A stretch of DNA of 35,933 nucleotides from Paenibacillus sinensis. GTDB taxonomy: Bacteria > Bacillota > Bacilli > Paenibacillales > Paenibacillaceae. The notes under the pieces are model-generated. The model was not told where the DNA came from and did not search any database. It worked only from the letters and a program-made list of their open reading frames with translations. Shown here piece after piece: positions 24,739 through 32,552 of the stretch (its first letter is position 1; each line of letters starts with the position of its first letter). The DNA is taken from positions 253-36,185 of the forward strand of contig NZ_JAHCMB010000190.1 of NCBI RefSeq assembly GCF_019904155.1, read 5' to 3'. Made by a program: the position numbers and the translations under genes.

Positions 24739-24763
24739 GAACAGTTCACTCCTTCTGGGCGTA
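24739..24763 (+). promoter_or_regulatory. Candidate ECF-type promoter
   Basis: GAAC (24739-24742), 17-nt spacer, CGTA (24760-24763), the AAC/CGT layout used by group IV sigma factors. It is 33 nt before the sigma gene start, so the factor may drive its own operon. Confidence 0.5.
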
Positions 24764-24796
24764 TATAAAGAAAAATCATCGGGAAGGTGCATATCG

Positions 24797-25336
24797 TTGA
24801 AAGGTTTATCGATCGGGCAAGAGCAAGCCAGGGAGTGGTTTGAAGAACATTCCGGCTTTGTGTACCGAATAGCGCTCATGCTGACACACTCACCTGCGCT
24901 GGCTGATGATATTACTCAAGAAACGTTCTTAAGCGCCTTTCGTCATTATCATCGTTTTGATGAGTCACGACCGGTACGGCCTTGGTTATACCGTATTACG
25001 GTAAATACGGCTAGAAGTATGCAGAGGAAGCTTCGTTGGCATTCGCTGTTCGGACATATCCCTGAAAACTCAGGCAGTGATCTCACTTTACAGAGCATTC
25101 TTGAAGATGAGAGGGAACGGGACTTGTGGGAAAGCATCCAGAAGCTGTCGCCTAAACTGAGGCAAACCGTAACCCTCCATTACTTGGTTGGACTGCCTCT
25201 AAGCGAGACGGCGGAGATTTTGGGAATAACCCTTGGGACATGCAAATCCAGAATTAATGCGGCACTTGTTAAGCTGAGAAATAACGGTCAGTTAGCTGAA
25301 GATTACGGGCAAGCGCTTAAGGAGGACGGACTGTGA
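24797..25336 (+). CDS. ECF-family RNA polymerase sigma factor
   Basis: A 179-residue sigma-70 family protein. Region 2 is near residues 15-75 (HSGFVYRIALMLTHSPALADDITQETFLSAFRHYHRF), then RPWLYRITVNTARSM, and region 4 is near 113-165 (LSPKLRQTVTLHYLVGLPLSETAEILGITLGTCKSRINAALVKL). It lacks region 3, as in ECF factors. The TTG start has GGAAGGTG 7 nt upstream. It overlaps the membrane protein gene by 4 nt, which probably encodes its anti-sigma factor. Confidence 0.94.
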   Translation: MKGLSIGQEQAREWFEEHSGFVYRIALMLTHSPALADDITQETFLSAFRHYHRFDESRPVRPWLYRITVNTARSMQRKLRWHSLFGHIPENSGSDLTLQSILEDERERDLWESIQKLSPKLRQTVTLHYLVGLPLSETAEILGITLGTCKSRINAALVKLRNNGQLAEDYGQALKEDGL

Positions 25337-26736
25337 GACAGCATATGAACAATGACATGGGGACCCATTCGGTTGAAGAAAAAATGAATCAGGACGAACA
25401 ACTCAAGGCTATGAGCAATTTGTCTGCTGATTTCATGGATCGAGCCCCGTCATTTACGTTTGATGAACTATGGGAACGATATACAGCACAGTCCAGTTCA
25501 TGGCCGCAATTTACAATCACGAACCGGAAGCTTCGCACAGCGCTTATTGTGATTTTATTAGTAATAGCTATGGGCTCAGGATTGGCGTTCCCGGCGGTCG
25601 GTGAAGCGATTCGGAGCATCCCGTTCATTGATTTCTTACTGGATAAGGGGGGCTTCCCAAGCGGATTGAAGCGAATTGACGAGAAGGGGCTGGATTCCGC
25701 CAGTGGTGTAGAATCAAGCGACAACGGCGTTGTTATCCGAATGGAGAGCGTCTATTATGACGGAACCCAGTTTATGCTGAACTATAACGTTACTCTACCG
25801 GAGCGTCTGCCTGCCCTTACCGAAGATAAGGCGAGCGTTTATTACAAGCTTGTATTTGATGATAAGCAGGCGGATTTGAACAGTATATACACGCATGCCT
25901 TTACAATCACTGGAGACCATTCTTTTGCAGGGACTACACTGTTCAACTTCGGCAGCGCCGATATGCCGGAAACTTTGAAGCTTCATATGCTCGTTGACCG
26001 GGTTGGCGATGTATCCGGAAATTGGGATTTGCCGATCATCTTGGATAAGTCAAAAAGCGATAACCTCTCCGAAACGTTCAGGCCTCGAATAAAAGGAAGC
26101 TATCAAGGCGTATCCTTCACGGTTGAGAAGCTGCTTGTAGCGCCCGCGGTGGTCAGAATGGTTCTTGAGACAGACGATTCCTTTGAAACACGCAATTGGA
26201 ATATTCAGCTGCGCGATGACAAGGGCACCTTTTTGGAACCGGGCGGTGGAAGCGGAGATCAGAACGGACAGGTGATTGCGGATTTCTCCGGACTTTCAGC
26301 TATCAATCCCCATCCGGAGTATTTGACGCTTACGTTGAGTAATAGAAACGGCTCATCCAGCCCTAATCAACAATTGGAGAAGACACGTATGAATTTGCCG
26401 ATACAGGTTCCATTAACTGTTAACCGAGAGGGTGCAGGGGACTTTACTATTACGTCGATCGAGTATGGGGAGCAGGAGACGAAGGTATATTATACGCTTA
26501 GCAAGCCGGTGCCGGGCAATGCGCCCTTTTACTTCGCAGATCGACATAAGGAGTTTATCTCTACAAAGCGATTTCCTGAACGAATAGCGAAAGATACTCT
26601 CTCTTATATGGCTGTATTTCCTGCGCTAAATCTTAAGGACAATCCCGTACTGGTTGTAGATCCGGAGTCGGCTATCGAAGCCTCTCAGGCATATGAACTG
26701 AACATACCGCTCACGAAAATGGACGAAGGGAAGTAG
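25333..26736 (+). CDS. Membrane-anchored DUF4179 protein, probable anti-sigma factor
   Basis: A 467-residue protein with one membrane helix near residues 70-90 (LRTALIVILLVIAMGSGLAFPAV). The cytosolic N-terminus (about 65 residues) is the part expected to hold the sigma factor, and a long extracytoplasmic region follows with the DUF4179 pattern (RSIPFIDFLLDKGGFPSGLKRIDEKGL; immunoglobulin-like strands). Proteins with this layout next to ECF sigma genes act as anti-sigma factors or sensors. GTG 25333 has AAGGAGG 7 nt upstream and overlaps the sigma stop. Confidence 0.88.
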   Translation: MRQHMNNDMGTHSVEEKMNQDEQLKAMSNLSADFMDRAPSFTFDELWERYTAQSSSWPQFTITNRKLRTALIVILLVIAMGSGLAFPAVGEAIRSIPFIDFLLDKGGFPSGLKRIDEKGLDSASGVESSDNGVVIRMESVYYDGTQFMLNYNVTLPERLPALTEDKASVYYKLVFDDKQADLNSIYTHAFTITGDHSFAGTTLFNFGSADMPETLKLHMLVDRVGDVSGNWDLPIILDKSKSDNLSETFRPRIKGSYQGVSFTVEKLLVAPAVVRMVLETDDSFETRNWNIQLRDDKGTFLEPGGGSGDQNGQVIADFSGLSAINPHPEYLTLTLSNRNGSSSPNQQLEKTRMNLPIQVPLTVNREGAGDFTITSIEYGEQETKVYYTLSKPVPGNAPFYFADRHKEFISTKRFPERIAKDTLSYMAVFPALNLKDNPVLVVDPESAIEASQAYELNIPLTKMDEGK

Positions 26737-26737
26737 C

Positions 26738-26833
26738 GTTGTCGAACAGCAGCTTATCGAATTGATTACCGAGAGCAAACCGATTAAAATCGCAGAAGCA
26801 GCTCGACACGGACCCGATGGATGTAATAGTTGA
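26738..26833 (+). pseudogene. Possible gene fragment ending at dif-like site 5
   Basis: A 31-codon open frame with no start codon reads VVEQQLIELITESKPIKIA then EAARHGPDG and stops at a TGA inside dif-like site 5. The residue mix is protein-like and it follows the sigma operon directly. I do not recognise it; it could be a gene cut at the site or chance. Confidence 0.3.
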
Positions 26834-26859
26834 AATACATAATAAATATTATGTCAACC
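26832..26859 (+). repeat. dif-like Xer site, copy 5
   Basis: Left arm GAAATACATAA, centre TAAATA, right arm TTATGTCAACC. It is 95 nt after the DUF4179 gene stop. ACATAATA/TATTATGT again form a perfect 8-bp inverted repeat. Confidence 0.68.
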
Positions 26860-26876
26860 TATTGAGATAAAAGAAT

Positions 26877-26913
26877 AGGCGAACGGGATAGATTCAGCAT
26901 ATCCGTTCGCCCT
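26877..26913. terminator. Hairpin after dif-like site 5
   Basis: GGCGAACGGGATA pairs with TATCCGTTCGCC with one bulge, around GATTCAGCA. It lies 17 nt after the site. No U run follows, so it may be structural rather than a terminator. Confidence 0.5.
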
Positions 26914-26945
26914 GTAACATCATCTTCTTGACGGGTGTGTCGCCT

Positions 26946-26973
26946 GCAGAGCTTTAGCTCTGCGGGCTTTTTC
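26946..26973 (+). terminator. Plus-strand terminator
   Basis: GCAGAGCT-TT-AGCTCTGC followed by GGGCTTTTT. It faces the convergent amino-acid exporter gene and would end transcripts from the sigma operon. Confidence 0.8.
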
Positions 26974-26975
26974 TA

Positions 26976-28313
26976 TTAAGCGCGTCTGCGGGGATCATCG
27001 GCAGTATGGTTGCCGGATGAATCGGGCACAGATGCTCCACCGGAAGTCGAAATACGATCAGACCGTTTCCGCAGGAGAATGAACAAGCCGTACACCAGGC
27101 TTATCACGAGAGGGTAACCGATCGCCATTCCCGTGAACGGAAAGACGGCCACGGTTGCGATCAGGGAGATCCAGCTGACGGCTGATCCGAAGCGGCTTCC
27201 CTTCAGCAGACGGACCCCGGCGGCGCAGCCGCCGATATACGTCAGGATGAAGGTGGCGTTCGGGAAGGTGATCAGCGTTGTCAGCGAGAGCAGGCCGCTG
27301 CCGTAGAGCGACATGACGGCTGTGAAGCACAGCAGCAGGAACAGCAGCGCGCCGATCGGCGTATGGAAGCGCCGGGACATGCGGCCCATCCAGGCCGGAG
27401 CGCTGCCCTGCCGGGCCATCGCGTAAGCGACGCGCGAGGCGGCGCCTGCGTAGGCGATGATGGTCGCCGTGCAGATGAACATGCCGGTCAGCCCGGCAGT
27501 TAGGCCGCCCCAGCGGCCGAGCGGGCCGCTGATCATCCGGACGAGCGCTGACGAAGCGGCTCCGTCCAAATAGCTGCCGGTGCCGACGGTCGCCAGCGCC
27601 GACAGGAAGTACAGCGTGCCGACGATGGCTGCTGCGATCGTGATGCCTTTAATCGCCGCCCGCTGCGGGTCCTTGAATTCCTCGGATAGATGGGAGACAG
27701 CCTCCCAGCCGATGAAGCACCAGAACAGGATGGCGGCAGATCGGCCGACGTTCATCCAGCCATGCGGGACGAACGGGGTGAAGGCGGCACGCTCCATATG
27801 CGGCAGCGCCGTTCCGAAGGCGCAGATCAGCACCGCGATGATGGCGATCACCACCGCGATCTGCACTTTGCCGGCTAGCGACATGCCGACGACATTCATG
27901 CCAAGGCCGACGGCCAGCATCAAGACGGCGAGGCCGATCCGCGCCGTCTCGCCCCAGCCCATGGCCGCGGTCATGTACCCGGCGCCGGTGAGCGCGGCAA
28001 CCGGCGCGCCGATCGGCACGGACATGAGGAAGAACCAGCCGACCAAGGAGCCGGCCCGTTCGCCGAATGCGAGCGTGACGAAATGCGAGACGCCGCCTGC
28101 ATTCGGGTATTTGGCGGATAGAAAACCCATGGACAGTGCCATTGGCAGAATGAGCAGCGTCATCAGGCCCCAGGCGAGCAGGGAGGCAGGTCCGGCCATT
28201 TCGGCCGCCAGTCCGGGGACGATCAGGATGCCGGAACCCAGCACCGCTCCGATATAGAGCGCGATGGCTTGCGGCATGCCGATCTGATTGCGCAGCGTTA
28301 CAGATTGCTTCAT
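26976..28313 (-). CDS. APC-family amino acid exporter (YjeH-like)
   Basis: A 445-residue permease with about 12 membrane segments. The start GMPQAIALYIGAVLGSGILIVPGLAAEMAGPASLLAWG and the segment WCFIGWEAVSHLSEEFKDPQR match APC permeases of the YjeH group, which export methionine and branched-chain amino acids in E. coli. Substrate here is inferred. ATG 28313 has GAGAGG 11 nt upstream; an ATG at 28337 has none. Local GC is higher than in the surrounding genes. It is divergent from a LysR regulator. Confidence 0.9.
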   Translation of the reverse strand: MKQSVTLRNQIGMPQAIALYIGAVLGSGILIVPGLAAEMAGPASLLAWGLMTLLILPMALSMGFLSAKYPNAGGVSHFVTLAFGERAGSLVGWFFLMSVPIGAPVAALTGAGYMTAAMGWGETARIGLAVLMLAVGLGMNVVGMSLAGKVQIAVVIAIIAVLICAFGTALPHMERAAFTPFVPHGWMNVGRSAAILFWCFIGWEAVSHLSEEFKDPQRAAIKGITIAAAIVGTLYFLSALATVGTGSYLDGAASSALVRMISGPLGRWGGLTAGLTGMFICTATIIAYAGAASRVAYAMARQGSAPAWMGRMSRRFHTPIGALLFLLLCFTAVMSLYGSGLLSLTTLITFPNATFILTYIGGCAAGVRLLKGSRFGSAVSWISLIATVAVFPFTGMAIGYPLVISLVYGLFILLRKRSDRISTSGGASVPDSSGNHTADDPRRRA

Positions 28314-28428
28314 TCGTAAATCAGCCTCTCTTGTCATTTGTTATAGCGTATCAGATAATGGTCTTATTAGAAAAACAGATTCTTTGAATGGTATCCATTC
28401 AAATTTCCGATAGCAGGAGGCATTGAGG

Positions 28429-29340
28429 ATGGAGTCCAGACATTTGTTCACTTTTCTTGAAGTTGTGGAGGCCGGAAGCTTCACCCGCGCCGCCCAGAAG
28501 CTGGATTATGCGCAGTCCAGCATCACGGCCCAGATCCAGGCGCTTGAGCAGGAATTGGGGCAGCCGTTGTTCGACCGGATCGGGAAGAAGATCATCCTGA
28601 CAGACGCAGGCCGGCGGCTTCTGCCTTATGCGAGGCAAATTCAACGGATGCACAGCATGGCCGAGGAAGAATTGCGCGCCCACAGCGGCGTTTCGGGCCT
28701 GCTGCGGATCGGAGCGCCGGAGTCGCTGGCGGCGTTCCGCCTGCCCGGCATCATCGGCGAGTACCGGTCAAAGTTCCCGCAGGTCGAGATCATCCTGAAG
28801 CCAGGCTCCTGCTGGGAGCTTAGGGAGATGAGCAGGACCGGGGAGATGGATTTGTCCTTCCTGCTTCAGGAAGAATTCAATGACAAGGACCTGCATGTAG
28901 AGACGCTGGTTCACGAAGAAATGGCGCTTGTTGCACCCCTCCGCCACAGGCTATCGCATGGCGGTCCCGTAAGTCCGGATGATCTGCGGAACGAGACGAT
29001 TCTTCATACCGAGACGGGCTGCTCTTATCGTCTGCTGTTCGAACGGTATTTGAACGCATCCGGTGTATATCCGGACCCCAAGCTGGAATTCTGGAGTATC
29101 GAAGCGATCAAGCAGTGTGTTATTGCCGGGCTTGGGTTGTCGCTGCTCCCGCTCGTTACGGTGCGGAAGGAGCTTGAAGAAGGCAGGCTTGCAAGGCTCC
29201 TCTGGGATGACTCGACCCATCGGGTAACGACGCAGATGGCTTACCACCACAAGAAATGGCACTCCCCCGCGCTGGAGGCGTTTCTGGAGACAGTGCGCAG
29301 GCACGCAGGTCTGTGGCGTCAGGATAAGATATCCGTATGA
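28429..29340 (+). CDS. LysR-family transcriptional regulator
   Basis: A 303-residue LysR protein. The N-terminal winged helix is residues 1-60 (FLEVVEAGSFTRAAQKLDYAQSSITAQIQALEQELGQPLF), followed by an effector-binding domain (GLLRIGAPESLAAFRLPGII; ETGCSYRLLFERYLNASG; GLGLSLLPLVTV). ATG 28429 has AGGAGG 8 nt upstream. It is divergent from the exporter and probably controls it. The stop overlaps the ATG of a longer reading of the recombinase. Confidence 0.93.
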   Translation: MESRHLFTFLEVVEAGSFTRAAQKLDYAQSSITAQIQALEQELGQPLFDRIGKKIILTDAGRRLLPYARQIQRMHSMAEEELRAHSGVSGLLRIGAPESLAAFRLPGIIGEYRSKFPQVEIILKPGSCWELREMSRTGEMDLSFLLQEEFNDKDLHVETLVHEEMALVAPLRHRLSHGGPVSPDDLRNETILHTETGCSYRLLFERYLNASGVYPDPKLEFWSIEAIKQCVIAGLGLSLLPLVTVRKELEEGRLARLLWDDSTHRVTTQMAYHHKKWHSPALEAFLETVRRHAGLWRQDKISV

Positions 29341-29360
29341 GCCTGTCCGTCCGTATTTTA

Positions 29361-29391
29361 TGCTATAATAGAACGTCGGTTGAACAGGAGG
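29361..29391 (+). promoter_or_regulatory. Own promoter and RBS of recombinase gene
   Basis: TGCTATAAT (29361-29369), an extended -10, lies just after the LysR stop, and AGGAGG is at 29386-29391. This supports a recombinase start at TTG 29403 and expression independent of LysR. Confidence 0.6.
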
Positions 29392-29402
29392 TTGAGGACG
29401 CC

Positions 29403-30317
29403 TTGCAGGAAGATGTGACTGAATATGAAGAAGAGCTGGAAGCCTTCGTCATCTGGATGAAGGATGCCGGCTATACGTCGTACACGCAAAAATCCTATAT
29501 AAATGATGTCCATCAGTTTCTGGCAGGCCTTCAAGGCAAGCCCCTCGGTTCGGTCAAGAAGCTGCATGTAATCTCATATTTGAGCCGCATACGTGAGAGC
29601 GGGGTCAGCGATTCGACCCGGAACCGCAAGCACGCGTCGGTGAACTGCTTCTTCAAGGCGTTGAATGAGCTGGAACTGCTGCAGACCAACCCTGCTTCAG
29701 GCATCAAGAAATCGAGAACCGAGAAGAACCGGGAGCCGGTCTATCTGGAGGAAGATGATCTTCGGCATTTCCTTGCGCATGTCGACGGGAAATACAAGAC
29801 GCGGAATCTGGCAGTGTTTCTGCTGATGGCATACATGGGCCTTCGCGTTGGCGAGGTGCATACGCTCAATATCGGCGACTACCATCCGGAGCGACGGACG
29901 CTGAATGTGTTCGGCAAGGGCCGTAAATGGCGGTCCGTTCCCGTTCCGGAGGCAGTCGCTGCTTATCTGGAGGAAGCCATTCAGGAACGGCTTGAGCCTT
30001 GGCGGGGGAACCGGGAGGAGGCCATGTTCATTTCCCAGAAGGGGCGCAGACTCTCGATCCGTACTATTCAGGGGATCGCTTCCGATACCTTTGACCGATT
30101 CCAGAACAGACTTCCGGCTGCCCGTCGCCGCTCTTATTCCAGCCATAAGCTTCGGCATTCCTTCGCGACCATGCTTCTGCGAAGAGGGGCCGATTTGAGA
30201 ACGGTTCAGGAGCTGCTAGGCCATTCCTCCATCCAGACGACGACCGTATATACGCATATCACGAACAGAGAGAAGGAAGAGGCCATGTCCAGGCTTCAGC
30301 TAGAGCTCCTGAAATAG
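29403..30317 (+). CDS. XerC/XerD-like tyrosine recombinase
   Basis: A 304-residue site-specific recombinase. The N-terminal SAM-like DNA-binding domain is near residues 8-105 (EEELEAFVIWMKDAGYTSYTQKSYINDVHQFL). The catalytic domain has the full set: R148 (MGLRVGEV), K172, H248 and R251 (SSHKLRHSFAT), H274 (LLGHSSIQTT) and nucleophile Y283 (VYTH). Length matches XerC/XerD. It breaks and rejoins DNA at short paired-arm sites, so the dif-like sites are candidate substrates. A reading from 29337 would add 22 residues and overlap LysR; the internal promoter and RBS favour 29403. It could also be a solo integrase unrelated to the sites. Confidence 0.9.
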   Translation: MQEDVTEYEEELEAFVIWMKDAGYTSYTQKSYINDVHQFLAGLQGKPLGSVKKLHVISYLSRIRESGVSDSTRNRKHASVNCFFKALNELELLQTNPASGIKKSRTEKNREPVYLEEDDLRHFLAHVDGKYKTRNLAVFLLMAYMGLRVGEVHTLNIGDYHPERRTLNVFGKGRKWRSVPVPEAVAAYLEEAIQERLEPWRGNREEAMFISQKGRRLSIRTIQGIASDTFDRFQNRLPAARRRSYSSHKLRHSFATMLLRRGADLRTVQELLGHSSIQTTTVYTHITNREKEEAMSRLQLELLK

Positions 30318-30325
30318 GTGACATC

Positions 30326-30654
30326 ATGTGGGAGCGGGAGGAGGTTATCGAGGCGGCAGCGCGAATCATCGAGAGTAAGCCGGAGATCGAGATTAGGCTG
30401 GAGATCGAGTTGAAATTCAAGATTGGGGATACATATGTAACAGGCTTTCTGCCGGACTCCGGCGACAAAATCCACACGCATCCTTCGGAGACCGGTATGC
30501 ACTGGACATTGAAGGCTCTTCCTTCTTCGATAAAGGCTTCTCGCCGATAGAGCTGATCCAGGCCCCGAGCCGTTCGATCAACTGGCTGACAGGCTGCTTC
30601 AGAAGAGATCCCCGATTCCCTTGCATGTCCATAAAAAAAGCCGCAGGCTTTTGA
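30326..30654 (+). pseudogene. Frameshifted small gene after recombinase
   Basis: ATG 30326, with AGGTGA upstream and 8 nt after the recombinase stop, reads MWEREEVIEAAARIIESK then PEIEIRLEIELKFKIGDTYVTG to about codon 50. From there the protein-like text continues in another frame (SFGDRYALDIEGSSFFDKGF and SPIELIQAPSRSINWLTGCF) to a TGA at 30654. One missing base near 30475-30490 would join the two into about 110 residues. I do not recognise the family. No slippery heptamer for programmed frameshifting is evident, so mutation or sequencing error is likelier. Confidence 0.55.
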
Positions 30655-30817
30655 AAAACACAGAAGTCATCATTTGGCTGTTGCCGTGGCAGTCTTCTAT
30701 GTTTTCCTGGAAACGGATGCCTTCCTCCAAAGGAAGATTGAGCCGTTTCAAATCAGCAGGCGGCTTTTCTTCATAGTTCTGTAAGCTTCGCTACAAGTAG
30801 CCGGCAGTAGGTTTCTT
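30655..30817. other. Structured region with possible minus-strand remnant
   Basis: Several hairpins are present, including GAAACGG...CCGTTTC with an inner CTTCC/GGAAG stem (30711-30752). On the minus strand a frame without a start reads EEKPPADLKRLNLPLEEGIR then FQENIEDCHGNSQMMTSVF, which may be a gene fragment or chance. It lies downstream of ldh and could include its terminator. Confidence 0.35.
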
Positions 30818-31744
30818 CTACAGCTCCAGCTTGGAGATTTCGCCTTTAAGCTTCTCGGCGGACTGCTGGAACAGCTTGGTCTCATCGTCGCTCATCGGCA
30901 GAGGCAGCACTTCGCGTACCCCCGAACGGTCTACAACGCAAGGTGCGCCAAGGAAGATTTCGGACACGCCGTTATAGTTGTTCAGCAGCGTGGAGACGTT
31001 CAGCACGGCGCCTTCGTTGCCGAGAATAGCCGCCACAATCCGGTCCAGCGCCAGCGCGATGGCATAGGAAGTGGAGCCTTTGGCATTAATGATCTCATAG
31101 GCGGCATTCTTGGTGTCCTCGTAGATTTCCTTACGGGTCTCTTCGTCGAAGCCAAGGTCGGTGCCGCTGACGTTGGCCAGACTCCATACCGGCACTTCGG
31201 AATCGCCGTGCTCCCCGATGATGGAGCCATGGATGCTGCGGGGATCAATTTCCTTGTACTTGCCGATCAAATAGCGGAAACGCGCGCTGTCGAGCACGGT
31301 ACCGGAACCGATAACCCGGCGGCGGTCGAAGCCGCTGATCTTGAGTGTGGCATAGGCCAGAATGTCAACCGGATTCGTGGCGATCAGCAGGATCGCATGA
31401 GAATTATATTTGGTAATCTTCTGGATGATATCCCGGAAGATCGAAATATTTTTGCGGAGCAAATCGATGCGGGTCTCTCCCGGCTTCTGCGAAGCGCCTG
31501 CCGTAACGATAATGATGTCCGCTTCGCGGCAGTCCTCATAGGTGCCGGCCCACAGCTTAACGCCTCCGACGAACGGAAGGCCGTGGTTCATGTCCAGTGC
31601 TTCACCATGCGCTTTCTGGTGATTCACATCGATCAAGACCAATTCGGGCATACGGTTGCGCAGCAGCAGAGTGTAGGCTGTTGTTGTGCCAACGGCTCCT
31701 GTGCCAATGACAACGACTCGATTAGGTTTGAAGGGGGGGGCCAT
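30818..31744 (-). CDS. ldh: L-lactate dehydrogenase
   Basis: A 308-residue NAD-dependent enzyme that interconverts pyruvate and L-lactate. The NAD fold is VVVIGTGAVGTTTAYTL near residues 10-26, IVTAGASQKPGETR holds the substrate-loop arginine, NPVDILAY is the family segment, and the catalytic histidine is in IIGEHGDSEVP. The ATG has AAGGAGATGG upstream. Codons 2-4 fall in a run of eight C, described separately. A sigma-A-type promoter precedes it; no Rex box is seen. Confidence 0.96.
   Translation of the reverse strand: MAPPFKPNRVVVIGTGAVGTTTAYTLLLRNRMPELVLIDVNHQKAHGEALDMNHGLPFVGGVKLWAGTYEDCREADIIIVTAGASQKPGETRIDLLRKNISIFRDIIQKITKYNSHAILLIATNPVDILAYATLKISGFDRRRVIGSGTVLDSARFRYLIGKYKEIDPRSIHGSIIGEHGDSEVPVWSLANVSGTDLGFDEETRKEIYEDTKNAAYEIINAKGSTSYAIALALDRIVAAILGNEGAVLNVSTLLNNYNGVSEIFLGAPCVVDRSGVREVLPLPMSDDETKLFQQSAEKLKGEISKLEL
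31733..31740 (-). repeat. C8 homopolymer at ldh start
   Basis: Codons 2-4 of ldh lie in a run of eight G on the plus strand, directly followed by the CC of GCC. A gain or loss of one base would shift the frame right after the start codon. Confidence 0.85.
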
Positions 31745-31792
31745 AGTTCCATCTCCTTAAAAGTTATGAATTTTTCTTGACCAATCTTATCC

Positions 31793-31821
31793 ATCATAGC
31801 TTCATTCGGTAGTCTTTTCAA
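31793..31821 (-). promoter_or_regulatory. ldh: ldh promoter
   Basis: On the minus strand TTGAAA, 17-nt spacer, TATGAT, a good vegetative promoter 49 nt before the ldh ATG. Confidence 0.7.
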
Positions 31822-31895
31822 GAACCCGTTATTTAATCCATTACCCAATATTAAATACTACCTATACCCGTATTCAGGAAAGGGGCGAATAAAAT

Positions 31896-32525
31896 ATGTT
31901 CACTGCATCCGGGCTTGCACTTTTTGCATTTGCGGCAGTCATTCTGATCCTCATTCCCGGTCCCGATCTGATCTTCGCACTCACCCAGGGAATGACCAAC
32001 GGCAAAAGAGCGGGGGTCGTGACGGCGCTCGGTCTGGCGATGGGCAACACGATTCACACCTTGGCTGCGGCTCTCGGTTTATCCGTTCTGGTCAAGACTT
32101 CGCCTGTACTGTTCACCATCTTTAAAATAGCAGGGGCCTTGTATCTGTTTAATCTGGCAAGAAAGTCGATTAAATACCGGAAGATGCCAATAACGGCAGC
32201 GGAGGGGGATCGCGCCGCGAATGACCGGTCACTGTTCTTGCGGGGACTGACCATGAACGTATTGAACCCGAAGGTGGCAATCTTCTTTCTGACCTTTCTG
32301 CCGCAATTTGTTCATTATGATTACGGATACGTACCTGTGCAAATGATAATTCTGGGCCTTATCTTCATTGTGCTGACGGCTTTGATCTTTGGCGCATTGG
32401 CCTATTTCGCCGGGGCTGCCGCCGGCAGAATTCTGAAGAATCCAAGGGTGAACGAGGCGGCGAATATCGTTGCCGGTTCTATTTTCACATTGCTGGGACT
32501 CAAACTGTTGACGACTTCACCATAA
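31896..32525 (+). CDS. LysE/RhtB-family amino acid exporter
   Basis: A 209-residue membrane protein with about six segments. The signature IPGPDLIFALTQGMTNGKRAGVVTALGLAMGN near residues 20-51 and LTMNVLNPKVAIFFLTFLPQFV near 117-138 are typical of LysE/RhtB exporters, which release amino acids or homoserine lactones through the cytoplasmic membrane. AAAGGGG precedes the ATG. It is 27 nt upstream of an amino-acid permease gene, so the two may be coexpressed. Confidence 0.93.
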   Translation: MFTASGLALFAFAAVILILIPGPDLIFALTQGMTNGKRAGVVTALGLAMGNTIHTLAAALGLSVLVKTSPVLFTIFKIAGALYLFNLARKSIKYRKMPITAAEGDRAANDRSLFLRGLTMNVLNPKVAIFFLTFLPQFVHYDYGYVPVQMIILGLIFIVLTALIFGALAYFAGAAAGRILKNPRVNEAANIVAGSIFTLLGLKLLTTSP

Positions 32526-32552
32526 TACGACTAGCATAGACTGGAGCGATCA

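Larger units (their letters stand above)
24531..24796 (+). other. Leader with terminator before sigma factor gene
   Basis: No gene is seen. An intrinsic terminator is at 24689-24727 (CGATTTGTACGTT pairing with AACGTACATTTCG, then GGC and six T). Upstream, GCAGGGTGGAA at 24623-24633 resembles the start of a T-box motif, but the ACCGCG that should follow is absent. An ECF-type promoter follows at 24739. Confidence 0.5.
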
